Source of the DNA: Conus ventricosus
Taxonomy: Eukaryota; Mollusca; Gastropoda; Neogastropoda; Conidae
Direction: 5' to 3'
NCBI GenBank assembly: GCA_018398815.1
Contig: CM031607.1
Coordinates: forward strand, 79,514,187-79,578,186
DNA length: 64,000 bases
Both the position numbers and the translations under genes were made by a program. The notes beneath the pieces were generated by a model, which saw only the letters and a list, made by a program, of their open reading frames with translations, was not told where the DNA came from and did no database searches. Below are positions 1 to 12,100 of the stretch, one piece after another (position 1 is the first letter of the stretch; each line of letters starts with the position of its first letter).

Positions 1-832
1 TATTTTGACCTTGACCACACAAATATAAAGAAAGACGAAAACATAAATATGCTAGCCAGCTATACTAAATGCCATATTGAAGAAAACTACACGAACCATT
101 TAAAGGTATACACAGACGGTTCTTGTATAAGCAGTAAAACAGGGTGTGCCTTTTTAATTCCTGATTTGAAAATTGAGAAATCGTTCTATATTGGATTACA
201 CAAGTCCATATTTACAGCAGAACTAACAGCAATACTTATGGCCTTAAATTATTTGATCAACTTCCCTCAAACTGTATTTCAGATTCTTTTTTGTGTAGAT
301 TCTAAATCAGTTTTGCAGGCATTACAAGCCTTACAACTGCACACCCGGCCAGAAATGATTATGGAAATCAGTTGTTTGATACACATGCTAATTGTAAGGG
401 GACCCAGATAACGTTTTGTTGGATACCATCTCACTGTTCTTTATACTATAACGAAAAGGTAGACAGGGCAGCTAAACATGGCGCTAAGTGTGGTTTCTCA
501 GTCTGAATGCCTTCATTTTCCTCTTTCCTTGCACGAGCATTATGGCCTACTAAGGTCGCACATTTGGAATGTTTTCCAAAATGAAGTGAAACATCAAAAC
601 AACCAAGACAATTTAATATTCAAAATATAAAAGATAACTTTATTACGACTGAAAAATTACTTTCCTTAATGTACAGATGGAAACTTGATGCTTTCAAAAC
701 AAAATATGTCAAAAATATAGTCTGCATTTGTGGATGCAAAATATCTCCTAATCATATTCTTTCATGTCAAAGCTTGAAGATATTCATTCCAGTTTTTATC
801 GCAGAATAACTCGCTCAGTATGTTTGGGAGCA
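1..832 (+). mobile_element. Non-LTR retrotransposon 3' fragment (RNase H domain)
   Basis: The + strand encodes the C-terminal end of an RNase H-bearing non-LTR retrotransposon (I-like clade by domain content; clade is inferred). Visible RNase H motifs are YTDGSC (about 108-125), TAELTAI with the catalytic Glu (about 214-234), CVDSKS (about 292-309), and FCWIPSHC (about 415-438). The last sits in a different frame after a break near 405-412. The reading continues, broken by stops, to a terminal Cys/His knuckle reading CICGCKISPNHILSCQ at about 724-771. The 5' part (endonuclease, reverse transcriptase) is outside the window or missing. It resembles the reverse-strand copy at 6,948-7,738 in order and spacing of motifs. 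Stops and the frameshift mean it is dead. Confidence 0.85.
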
Positions 833-833
833 T

Positions 834-1207
834 CTCATTACTCCCCCGGCTCGTTACTTCCCCCGGCTCGTTACTCTCCCCCGGCTCGTTACTCTCCCCC
901 GGCTCGCCTAACCCTAACCCTAACCCTATCCCTAACCCTAACCCTATCCCTAACCCTAACCCTAATCCCTAACCCTAACCCTATCCCTAACCCTAACCCT
1001 AACCCTATCCCTAACCCTAACCCTATCCCTAACCCTAACCCTAACCCTAACCCTATCCCTAACCCTAACCCTATCCCTAACCCTAACCCTAACCCTAACC
1101 CTAACCCTATCCCTAACCCTAACCCTAACCCTATCCCTAACCCTAACCCTAACCCTAACCGGGGGAGTAAAGAGCCGGGGAGTAACGAGCCGGGGAGTAA
1201 TGAGCTG
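834..1207. repeat. Interstitial telomeric tract inside inverted repeats
   Basis: Positions 907-1160 are about 40 hexamers of CCCTAA, interrupted every two to five units by the variant CCCTAT. This is TTAGGG-type telomeric DNA with the C-rich strand on +. The left flank (834-906) is four units of CCCCGGCTCGTTACT type. The right flank (1,159-1,207) is the reverse complement of the same unit, about three copies. The outer ends match: CTCATTACTCCCC on the left and, reverse complemented, CTCATTACTCCCC on the right. The whole therefore forms a foldback with a telomeric core. It abuts the end of the retrotransposon fragment upstream. Reading frames through it are repeat artefacts. Confidence 0.9.
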
Positions 1208-1547
1208 ATCCCTATTCGATTCACCAGCTTTGACCTTTGACTTTTTTGTAAGTCTAGAGAAAAGTCCAATTGGTCACTATTTATAATCTTTTTTTTTTAT
1301 GCGGAAGTGATGGAGGGGTAGAAGAGGTGAAGGGGTGAGGGAGAGGAGGGGGGGGTTATAATTTTGTTGATTTTTTGTTGTTGTTGTTATTATACTAGTA
1401 TAGCAATATATTCTTCTTGCATTCAAATGCACATACATTTTCACGCCTAAGCATCCGTATGTATACACACATACATGAATATAATAGAACTCCATACAGT
1501 TTAGACATGCACAAGTTTTACTCTTTTACTCATGCACTACTTTCTCT

Positions 1548-1578
<31 letters not shown>

Positions 1579-1618
1579 CCGTCTAATATCACGATTAGTG
1601 GAAAGACGTTAAATGAAT

Positions 1619-1683
<65 letters not shown>

Positions 1684-2264
1684 ATGCATATGTAGGTAAA
1701 TTTGTAAATGCCACATGAGCAGGCTGAACGAGCGTTGGCTGGCTTCTCTCATACTCAGCTTCTTGCGAACAGCCCTGTTTTACCTCCAGTGTTGTCTGCT
1801 TTAATAGCATAATGATTTGACTTGTTGATTTATGCTTACTACACTAATCAGTTGAGTGTTCACACTGGTAAAGTTTGGTTCTCTTACAGGCTGATGAGTG
1901 TCTCAGGTATGATGCACTGTGGACACAAATATTCCTCAGGTACTATGATACTGCTGGAAATTTGTGCACTGACATATAAGATGCAAATTGAAAAAAGAAA
2001 AAGAAAAAAGAAAAAAAAAAAAAAAGGAAAAGTGGTAAGAAAAAAGGCAGCCAAGCTTTAAAACGGTTTCCAGAACACGCCACCAGCTTTCTGGATGGTA
2101 GTGCTTTTAATCTTTGATGACAAGCCGTACCCCTGACTGCCGGAGCCATGGCAGTCTGCATAATAGTGCAGGATGCTTACTACCGTGGATGTGCCCATCA
2201 TCTAAGAAACTGGAAAGCTTCTTGTATGCGACTGGGTTCCTGTCTGTACCACTCCTGTACCTGA
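1208..2264. other. Non-coding; poly(T) and (CA)30
   Basis: No gene seen. It holds a poly(T) run at 1,549-1,578, a perfect (CA)30 microsatellite at 1,621-1,680, and an A-rich stretch at 1,990-2,045. This is presumably intron of afadin upstream of the first visible exon. Confidence 0.6.
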
Positions 2265-2700
2265 AGGAAGTGGGGGGGGGGGGCAAGGGAATGGAGGTCA
2301 GGGTGAGGGGAGGATGAGGTTGGGGTGGGAAGGGGGATTCAGGGGGATGGAGGTGGAGAAACTGGGGTAGGAGGAAAGGTGGAGGGACCTGGAAGAAGAT
2401 GGGGGGAATGGGTGTGGAGATGAAAAAGCTTGGGGCCTGATTCTGGGCCTGATTCTGGACGCTGATGGCCCAGGATGATTAGAACCCTGGGTGATTTAAG
2501 GGAATAGGAAGGGGAAGAAAGTTATAGGGATGGAGGGGTAGGGTGAGCAGGGAGGACAGGAGATGGGGTGGGATGGGTGTTAGGGGCAGAGGGGTGGGAG
2601 AAGAAGCGGGTGGGTACAGGATGATTTTTGTGTGCTTGGAATTGGGATGGATGTTCGGAGGAGAGACAGGGGGGGGGGGGGGGGGGGGGGGGGGGGATGG
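2265..2700. repeat. G-rich purine tract ending in poly(G)
   Basis: The + strand is almost continuous G/A with many GGGG runs and ends in an uninterrupted G run at about 2,669-2,696. It can form G-quadruplexes. There is no coding signal. Confidence 0.8.
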
Positions 2701-2779
2701 AGTAGTACAGGATGATTTTTTGTGCGTTTTGCTCGCTAACAACACTGGCCTTTTTTGTAGATGTCATATGGAATGTTGT

Positions 2780-2881
2780 GTGCGCACACATGAATGCATG
2801 CATGCATGCACGCTCACTCGCACATACATGCACACATGCATTTAGACACCATGCCACACACACACACACACACACACACAA

Positions 2882-2919
<38 letters not shown>

Positions 2920-3181
2920 CAAGCTGTGCACACACAAATATACATGTGTACTTCAACACACATATGAACACAGCACCATGGATATTTGTTTAACTGACAT
3001 ATATACTCACATGCTTGCATGCACACACGCACGCATGCACACACGCACACAGACCATAAACCAAATACATGCATGCTTGCATACGTGCTGGCTCTCACAC
3101 ACACATGTACCACACACACACGCACACACCACACGCACGCAAGCACGCATGCAACAGCACACACACGCCCATTCACAGACA

Positions 3182-3234
<53 letters not shown>

Positions 3235-3345
3235 ACACACACACACATATTCACGCACATGCGCACACACACCACGCACATGCACGCATGCACGCACGCA
3301 GCTCATGCGCACACACACACACACACACTCACACGCAATGCAGCA
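2780..3345. repeat. Compound (CA)n / CATG(C)-rich microsatellite
   Basis: Alternating CA tracts (about 2,861-2,915, 3,183-3,246, 3,308-3,330) are separated by GCATGCATGCACG-type alternating purine-pyrimidine sequence. The long open frames here code only for His/Thr or Cys/Val repeats and are not genes. Confidence 0.9.
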
Positions 3346-3573
3346 CAAACGCTGAAGAAATTATAGCTGAGAATTGATGCTAGTGCACTCTCCTACTTGT
3401 TGGAGTGTATATAGAGTGTGTGATTCAGTGGGAGTGCTGGCATCAGTGCTGCCTCTGACTGCTGGCTGGTGCCAGGAGTTGAGGCAATCTCTGTTGCTAT
3501 CTGTCTAGGAACCCAGAACAAAGACAGTCTGTCAGACTGACTGTGGTCTCTGATTTTCTTCCTTTCCATTTAT

Positions 3574-3696
3574 CAGTCTGCCCTATCCTTACCCCCTCTC
3601 TTCCTCCCTCTGTCTGTCTGTCTGTCTGTATCTTTCTCTGTCTCTGTATGTTTCTCTCCCTCCCTCTCTCTCTTAGTGTGTGTTTGTGTGTGCGTA

Positions 3697-3753
<57 letters not shown>

Positions 3754-3785
3754 GTGTGTATGTGTATATGTGTGTGTGCGTGTGT

Positions 3786-3833
<48 letters not shown>

Positions 3834-3915
3834 GTCCGTCTGTCTGTCGCTGTCTCTCACTGTCTTTCTCTCTCTCTCTCTCTCTGAGTGTTTTGTGTGT
3901 GTGTGTGTGTGTGTG

Positions 3916-3956
<41 letters not shown>

Positions 3957-4141
3957 GTCTGTCTGTCTGTCGCTGTCTCTCACTGTCTTTCTCTCTCTCT
4001 CTCTCTGAGTGTTTTGTGTGTGTGTGTGGTGTGTGTGTGTGTGTGTGTGTGTGTTTTGGTCTGTCTGTCGCTGTCTCTCACTGTCTTTCTCTCTCTCTCT
4101 CTCTCTGAGTGTGTGTGTGTCTGTGTGTGTGTCTGTGGATT

Positions 4142-4209
<68 letters not shown>

Positions 4210-4262
4210 TTAGAGGTGTGTGTGGATTGAGAGTGTGTGTGAGTGTGTGTGAGAGAGAGGAT
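3574..4262. repeat. Higher-order GT/CT repeat block
   Basis: The block starts as TCTG/CT-rich, then becomes (GT)n. A composite unit reading TCTGTCTGTCGCTGTCTCTC, then a (TC)n run, then TGAGTG and (TG)n, recurs at about 3,834, 3,958 and 4,060. The unit itself is therefore tandemly triplicated. A final (TG)n tract covers about 4,145-4,208. Confidence 0.85.
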
Positions 4263-4357
4263 GTGTGTGAGTGGATGAAAGAGAGAAAGAGAAATAGAGA
4301 GTCGAAACATGTCTTGAAGGATATCAATCTATCTTTCTATCGATCGCTCAATCAGTT

Positions 4358-4786
4358 GATAGATATAGCGATATATAGATATAAATGTATTCTTCCCGTC
4401 TGGACCGGTCGATAGATATAGAGATATATAGATATAAATGTATTCTTCCCGTCTGGACCGCGGTTCGATAGATATAGCGTATATAATAGATTATAAATGT
4501 ATTCTTCCCGTCTGGACCGGTCGATAGATATAGCGATATATAGATATAAATGTATTCTTCCCGTCTGGACCGGTCGATAGATATGCGATATATAGATATA
4601 ATATATATTCTTCCCGTCTGGACCGGTCGATAGATATAGAGATATATAGATTAAAATATATTCTTCCCGTCTGGACCGGTCGATAGATATAGCGATATAT
4701 AGATATAAATGTATTCTTCCCGTCTGGACCGGTCGATAGATATAGCGATATATAGATATAAATATATTCTTCCCGTCTGGACCGGT
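4358..4786. repeat. 53-bp minisatellite, 8 copies
   Basis: Eight head-to-tail units start at about 4,358, 4,411, 4,467, 4,523, 4,576, 4,629, 4,682 and 4,735. Each has an AT-rich half (GATAGATATAGCGATATATA) followed by TATTCTTCCCGTCTGGACC and the palindrome GACCGGTC at the unit junction. Differences are single substitutions and 1-3 base indels, so the array is young or homogenised. Confidence 0.92.
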
Positions 4787-5578
4787 TGAGATTTCTGCTT
4801 GTTCTAATCCACTGAGTTTCTTTCTGTATTCAAAAAAAAAAAAGAATGTGGAACCAGTTCAAAGTAATGAAAATAAAATGTTTGGGGCATTTTGTACACC
4901 CCTGTATCAGAAGCATCCCCTACCTCGCCCTCCTCCCCCTTACCCCCCCCCCCCCCCACCATTTTCCATGTGCAGACACATGCACGCACGCACACAAGCA
5001 GCAATGCATTCACACATGCACGTACGCGCACACACACACGAAATAAAAGCAGCAAATAGACAAACAAAACACATGTAGGGTGGTATATTTCCAGTTGTGT
5101 AGCAGCCTCTTTTTGTGTGTGCAAAGCTCTCAGTTTACATGCTCACAGGCTGTAGCAGTTACTCAAATCATGTTTAACAGCTCTGAAAGGGTCTTGTGAG
5201 TTCTGCCGGGCCTTTTTCAAGCTGAAACTGAATCATGTTCAGATGATCTAGAAGTGGGAAACTGTCAGCTGAACATGAAGAAACTTTTTGTGAGAAAACT
5301 GTTTTCAGTAAAGGAGTTTCGTAAGGGCACCAGATTTCAGGAAACTAATCCAGTGTGGGATGAAAAATGCTTACACCACCAAATTTGGGGTACAGGTGTG
5401 TGATTCTTACAAAGCATTATTGTTATACAAAGCAGATAATTCATTCTGACTCGGGAGCGATGTTTAAAAACAGTATTGAGGGATGCCTGCAAAAAATAGA
5501 AGAAAAGGAAAAAGAAATGGAACACACACACGCAGACACACACAGACACACATGCAGACACACACACACACAGACACA

Positions 5579-5631
<53 letters not shown>

Positions 5632-6643
5632 CAAAAAGCTGAAACAAAAAAACAGCAAATGATCAGTAATTTACATTCTTTTTTCTCAGAGGGTGTTAAC
5701 CTTTCACTTTTCTCCATCCCTCACGGCGTAGATTGTTTTTTTTCTTCTCCTCAGTGCATCAATTGTCTTTTTTGTCACCTCTCAGAAGGCATTAATTGTC
5801 TGATTTCTTTTTTCTCACTGTAAGGTTGTAGAAGGTCTAGGGATTTTTGCTCTCCCTCTCCAGGCATCAGTTTTCAGCTTTTTTTTCTTCTTCTCCTCTT
5901 TTTTTTTTTAGGGTGTCAGTTTTTCTTTCTCGCTGTTAAGAATGTGAATGTGCTGCTGTTTTCTTTTTTACCTCTCAGAACGTCAATTTTCCTTGCTTTA
6001 CAAGATTTGACAGTCAAGTGTTTTTTGTTTGAACTTTGTCATTGATCATGGCCAGGAAGCCGCTTGCTTGAACTTTAGTTCGATAAAGAAATCATGATTA
6101 ATTATGTAGATTATATAAACATATATAACCAAAGTGCAGAATAACCCCGCAACCCATCCACACCAACACTATTAACATTAACCACAGACATCACAGAGAG
6201 CACGCACACGTGTGCACACGCAGGCATGCACGCAGGCACGCACGCAGGCACGCACGCACAGAAAATACTCCCCAAACAGCTCTCAGCAGCAGAATTAACA
6301 CTATCAGTGCCAACCACTCTGCCATTCTCCATGCACTGAGGACACTACAGTCATGATACTGACATGATTCCCTCAGGACGCCCCATATGATTGTTTTGTA
6401 AATGTTTACTTTGGGGACAGCTGCAAACAGTGTGGCAGAGTTTTCACATTTCAAGTTGAGTCATTCTTAAGCTTCAGCTTCTTCCAGCTCAAAAGTTGCC
6501 AAGCAAACTGGAATCGCAGTGTGGGCCTGCCAGCTTGTTGTCTACGGCGGCGATGCCTGCAGGTGTCATGAAGTAGTGTGGTGCCAGTTACAAGCATGGT
6601 TGGGATGTGTCTTGGAAAACTGAGTGACGCGTTCGTTTTGCAG
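4787..6643. other. Non-coding; (CA)n and homopolymers
   Basis: No gene recognised. It contains a (CA)n block at about 5,521-5,630, a C run near 4,945-4,957 and T-rich stretches between 5,700 and 6,000. Probably afadin intron, since the next feature is an internal exon. Confidence 0.5.
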
Positions 6644-6758
6644 GTACTGTTGCCGCCAGGGAGTCAGGAGTACCATGGGGGGTCTGTGGGGGATGAGAGA
6701 GTGCTGGACGATGGAGAGTGTCCGCTGGCTATCAGTCTGCAGCATCCCAAACATCGCG
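6644..6758 (+). CDS. AFDN: Afadin exon: C-terminal half of RA2
   Basis: Acceptor TTTTGCAG at 6,636-6,643 and donor GTCAGT at 6,759 bound 115 bases open in phase 0 at entry and phase 1 at exit. The peptide starts [13 protein letters not shown] and contains [18 protein letters not shown]. This aligns with the vertebrate afadin RA2 block VMLPPGAQ...LDDDECPLQIF. RA2 is one of two Ras-association folds that bind Rap1/Ras-GTP. The exon joins in frame to the one at 8,500 to give HPKHRGTIIFQL, matching the end of the RA fold. The exon carrying the start of RA2 was not found in 1-6,643. Confidence 0.9.
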
Positions 6759-7801
6759 GTCAGTGTGGTCGTCGGTTTAATGTCCTTCCACTACAGTGAT
6801 TCAGACAGTTTTATGTGTGGGGTGAATGAAGTATGTAAGTGATTGAGTGTATTAATACGTTAATGATAGAATATGACACCCCCTCCCCCCTCCCCTTTAT
6901 CCCTCTTCCATTTAAATAAAACAAATGTAACTGAGTAGAGATAAGATCTAAAGATAAAGGCCAACTGAACTACTTAACAAACATTTGCAAACTGACTCAA
7001 GAACACAAGAACTGTTTAAAATACATAGTAGAGGTAAGGAAGTCGATCTATCAGTGTAACCATCAATACTCGAATTTGTAAAGAGTGCTCTTGCTCTTGG
7101 ACATTGGATTAGTAAATGACTGATACTTAAGGTTTCCCCACACATACATTTAACGTTATGACAATATTTTGTTTTTAATGCGTTCCAACAAAATCTATGG
7201 ATTAAGCTTCCAATCTCCCTAGACGAGAAAGAGACTTGTTTGTACGTTTTCCCATGTACCCATCACTAAACTTTACACAGTTGTTATAATATTGGACGTC
7301 TGAGTTCATCAGTAATGTTTTAAATTTTTCTCTTGACGTTGAATTTATAATCGGAAAAACATTCTTTCAAATCTAATGGAATGTTAAGTGGTATTGCGTA
7401 ATTGACATTTTGAGCTGCTTTTCTTGCTAGTTGATCTTCGCGCTCGTTGGGCACAATACGACAATGAGAGGGGATCCAACAAAAAGTAACAGTTATGCCT
7501 TTCATAGATAAAAGATGAATGAAATGATAAATTTCCAATACCATATCAAGTCGCATTGAAGGACATGCAGACTTAATCGAGTGGATTGCTGCTTTCGAAT
7601 CAACACCTATCATAATTTGTGAATCATTTATTGGAAAATTTAGGATGAAATCTAACGACTTGAGTATAGCAATTAATTCAGCACTAAATATCGATAACTG
7701 TTTACCAAAATAGAAGAGCTTTTCTATTTTGAAACTAGGTGTGTACATGTGTGTGTGTATTTGTGTGTGTGTGCGCGCACGCGCATGCGCGCGCGCGGCG
7801 C

Positions 7802-7889
<88 letters not shown>

Positions 7890-7930
7890 ATGCGTGTGAG
7901 TGTGTGTGTGTGCATGTGCGTGTGTGACTC

Positions 7931-7982
<52 letters not shown>

Positions 7983-8009
7983 GTGTGGGAGTGGAGAGTG
8001 AGTGAGTGA

Positions 8010-8073
<64 letters not shown>

Positions 8074-8202
8074 ATGCTTGCATTTGGATGCCTTGGTTTA
8101 TCATTTTATGTAAACGAATGTATGACTGTTTGAATAATGACGATGGATTATTGTGTTTGAATAAAAATGCACAAAATCATCTGAACACACCCTGCACGCA
8201 CA

Positions 8203-8256
<54 letters not shown>

Positions 8257-9061
8257 CATGCACATAAACACAAACTCTCTCCCTATCAAATGAAAGTTGT
8301 TTAAGTTCTGAGTTCTCTCTCTGTCTCTCTGATATGTATGCATATACTCTTTTTTAAAATAGACCAATTGATCAGAAAGCCAAAAAGGAGAATGTATTTT
8401 ATTGTAAGGAAAAGAAAGTTCTGTCACTTAAGGTTTAGGTTCAAGGGTGCTGAAACTTTTTTCTTAAAAGTTTATTTCAAATCCATATTTCATTTGTAGG
8501 AACCATTATCTTCCAACTGAGACATCGCTCAGCCGACTACAAGCATCGCAGTAAGCGACAGAGAGCAGTATCCCATGATGATCTGCGCAAGGCACATGAC
8601 CAGCCAGCCACACAGGCAGACAAACTGCCATACCTTGTCGACCAGAATTCCAGAGGTATATACCAATATTGCCTTTGAACTTTCTGTTCCACCATGTTTG
8701 TGACATACTCCATTGAACTACTACTCTTCACTTATCTGCTCATTGACAGTAATTCAGTATTTCTTTTCCAAATGGGGAATTTGGGAAGCTTCATGCATAA
8801 AGATGCACTGTTTGAGGACGTTGGGAAAATACCTGCCGTTTGCAAAGTGCATTGATTGCATCATGTGATGTGCCATATAAGAAAGATCTTTGATTTACCA
8901 CTGCTTGGAATGGGTATTTTTCCTGGACACATTGGTGTGTGACATGAGCCTAATCTAGAGATTCCGAAAGAAGAAAATTCTTCTGATTTAACAGATGAAA
9001 TATAAATTTGATGGAAAATCACCGAAGCCGTTCACTTTTATGATGGATAATATTTTTTACT

Positions 9062-9131
<70 letters not shown>

Positions 9132-12100
9132 AGGGGGGAGAAGATGGAAATGGAAAAGGTGTACAGGGGCGGAAAGGAAAGTATCAAGGTCAGATGCCAG
9201 GTGCTATGATGACTTGCAAAAAATCAGGAACTCGGGAGTCATTGACAGCCTGGTTAGACAGGGACCTGGGACCAGTGAGATTGATGAAGATCTGAGGCAA
9301 TGTAATTGTTGCATTCCACTGAATCAGTGAAGTTCCTTCGACAGATCTTGAATGAGTCTGCGACTTTGCAGTGAAAGGAAAGCTGGAACTGTCATGATCC
9401 TTCCACCCAAACCACCAGTTTACTTTGCATGCCGAAAGTTCTTACTAATCACACTGTAGGCATGCTACCAGTCTTCGTGTTGTTCGTCTGGTCGTTTGCT
9501 GCTATAGGCAAGCACTGTGGAACATGGGTTGTCACGTATAAAGTGCTGCAGATAGCTATGGCCACTGAATGAGGAGTGAAGATCTGCCTTGATGGAAAAA
9601 TTTCAGTGCTCTCCATTTTGTTTCCAGAGGAAACTAAAAAATGCTTGAACTCCTGCTACGCTATGAGACTACAGTGTGCAGGGTTATGTCGAAAACCCAT
9701 GTCAGTTCTCTAGCTGTGGAAATCTGGGGGTTGTATGGGATATATGGCTAAATTGAGATCGAAGACTTTGTGGAGCAAATTCAGACACTTTGTTCTTTCT
9801 GTGTGAGCATTCGACCATCGATGGCAAACATGTCCTTTAATGGAAGGACACCTAGTTTTAGCATATTTTAATCAGTAGGGCTCCAAGACTGCAGGCAAAC
9901 TGCCCTAAATGCATTTTTATAATAATGATCAAAGGTACCACTTTCGCACTATCGGAGTTGAACAGAGTGGTATTGATCACTGGTTGAAGAGTGTGCATGT
10001 TCTTGCATATACTCTTTCGTCATGAAAATTCAAGAGACAGTACAGCTGATGCTCTTGTTGAGACAAACTTTTGCATAAAGGTACATGAAGGACACTTCTC
10101 AGTAACTATGCCTAGACCTTGATGACTGTCAACTTACTTGCTTTTTTTTTTCATGTGTGTTTCAGTTGATTGTTTTTCTTTTCAGCCTTATCAGTTTGGA
10201 ATGCATCTTCAGAGCATTTTTTAACACTTTTTTTTCTTTTGATTTTCTTCTCCAGGATCATTTCCTTTTTTCCTTTTTTCTCCCCCCCCCACCATGTTTT
10301 CTCTTGCTTTTGCCTTTTCTTTTCACCCCAAATTTTTTTCTTTTTCTTTTTTTTTCAGTTCTGTTCTTTTTTTATGATTTGTTACTGACCCTTTCAAACA
10401 AGTACATTCAGTTCATGGAAAAGCGCTGTCCCTCAATTTATGTCTCAATCATTCTACGTTTTGAAAGGGCCGTTCTGTGATCCAGTATTTTTGTAAATTA
10501 GATTTGATTCTTCCTTTGTTTTCGACAGAACGTGGTCTGAAAATTTTTTTATTGGCATGCATTGACTATTTCTCACTCTGTCTCTGTCTCTGTCTCTGTC
10601 TTCTCTCTCTCTCTCTCTCTCTCTCTTCTTTTTCTTCTTTTGTTTAGTTCTGTGTAGCTTCTAAGTGTTTCCATTTTCTAAATTAATATTTGGAGATAGC
10701 TAGTTTTGCTTTCAGTACAATATTCGCATTTTCCCACAACATGAGGTTTTTAATTTCTTCTTTTTCTTTCTCTTTTTTTTAAGTCTGCAAAAAATGCCAC
10801 CTTGACATTCATCTTCAACTGAATATTACACTCGGTAAGAATGAGTTGGTTTATGTGTCTCCAAAACCTTTCCGAGTGTTTACAAATGTGGAATGCATGC
10901 TCTATGAAGTCTATATCATGACACCAAAGATATGTGTTTGTTGGTACTGAGCCCAGTTTATTCCGCAAAATGTGAGTTGGATAGTTGTTGTGATTTAACT
11001 TAAAAAGTTATCATCTTAGTCCGGACTATTTTGTACCTTCGTGGGGTACCATGAAATAATTGTTTATATTAATAATTTTAGTTTGCATTTCAGAAGAGAA
11101 AAGTGCATATGTGGTTGTTCCTCTTATCAAATAATTTGTAATCTTTTTGTTTCGGAATGAATTCAAATGACATATGCTAGTGTCAGGTTTGTTTTAGATC
11201 ATCTGGGTATCATTTTGTAGCTTTATTTTCTAGATTGGAGGAGCTGCGTGAAGAATTACATTTATTCAAACTGAAGTCTGTTTTTCACATAATTTTTCTC
11301 TAATTTGTTCGTAAGTCAGGAAATGTTCGTGTATGCATAGGTCTTGGGTGTTTGAGATTCCTGCGTTATTCCATGCATGGAAAAAGAGGGGAGACCCTTT
11401 GCTTTTTTATGTGCTTATTGTTCCAAAGTGGTTGTATTTGAATACAGTTGATATCACGCTTGTAAGTCATTAGTGTAGTTGGTTTTATCACTTCTTTCCA
11501 ACAGATCAAACCTTTTTTTTTCAGAGTGGGTATTGATTTTGGATTGACATTTCCATTTAATGTAGAATGGATATTTTCTAAAGGAGTCAGTTGCTGTTGT
11601 TTCAGTTGTGTTCTTATTCAGTTTATTCCTTTTCTAAACAGAGGAAATACTTTGTCTTCTTTTCACCATCATCTGTCCAGAATGGCAAAATGTTTTAGTC
11701 TGTGTTGAGACTGCATTGTAAATTGATTCATTATCACAAAAAATAAGATATATTCTTCTGGCAATGAACGAGTTTGGGTGAGACCATATGTATTCTTTAT
11801 CTCTCCATATCTCAAACATGTCTGTGGTAGCGTTGATTTCCTTTAGGGCTGTTGCATCTGTTTTGGAGTGAGGAGAGCGAGCTATGTCAATATCAGTCTC
11901 TGCTAGGCAAATAGTAAAGTCACTGCTATCTGAAATGAATCATTTTCATTTTCTCGAAGTGTTCCTTGAAATCTGTGTAAAAAGTTTATCTTCTGTGCTG
12001 TTGAATTTGGATTGTAGCAGTTTTCTGTAGAGGGGACCGTAATCAAATGAACAAAGTGTTTGCCTGCGATGCTGGTGGTTGTGAGTTCGAACCACATGTG

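Larger units (their letters stand above)
6759..8499 (+). other. Afadin intron
   Basis: It holds a reverse-strand retrotransposon 3' fragment (6,948-7,738), a (GT)n block of about 330 bases (7,741-8,071), and a (CA)n tract (8,205-8,252). The complementary GT and CA tracts lie about 140 bases apart, so the transcript could form a hairpin there. Confidence 0.8.

Noticed and set aside
764..1269. Open frames on both strands across the telomeric tract
   Set aside because: CCCTAA repeats lack stops in several frames; the peptide is a pure Pro-Asn or Leu-Gly repeat.
3573..4310. Long reverse-strand open frame of His/Thr, Ser/Arg repeats (about 245 codons)
   Set aside because: It is a translation of GT/CT microsatellite; all six frames are open for long distances and there is no codon bias or domain.
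9130..10140. Decayed gene or element
   Set aside because: Some protein-like stretches, but no recognisable motif and frequent stops; listed only as unrecognised.
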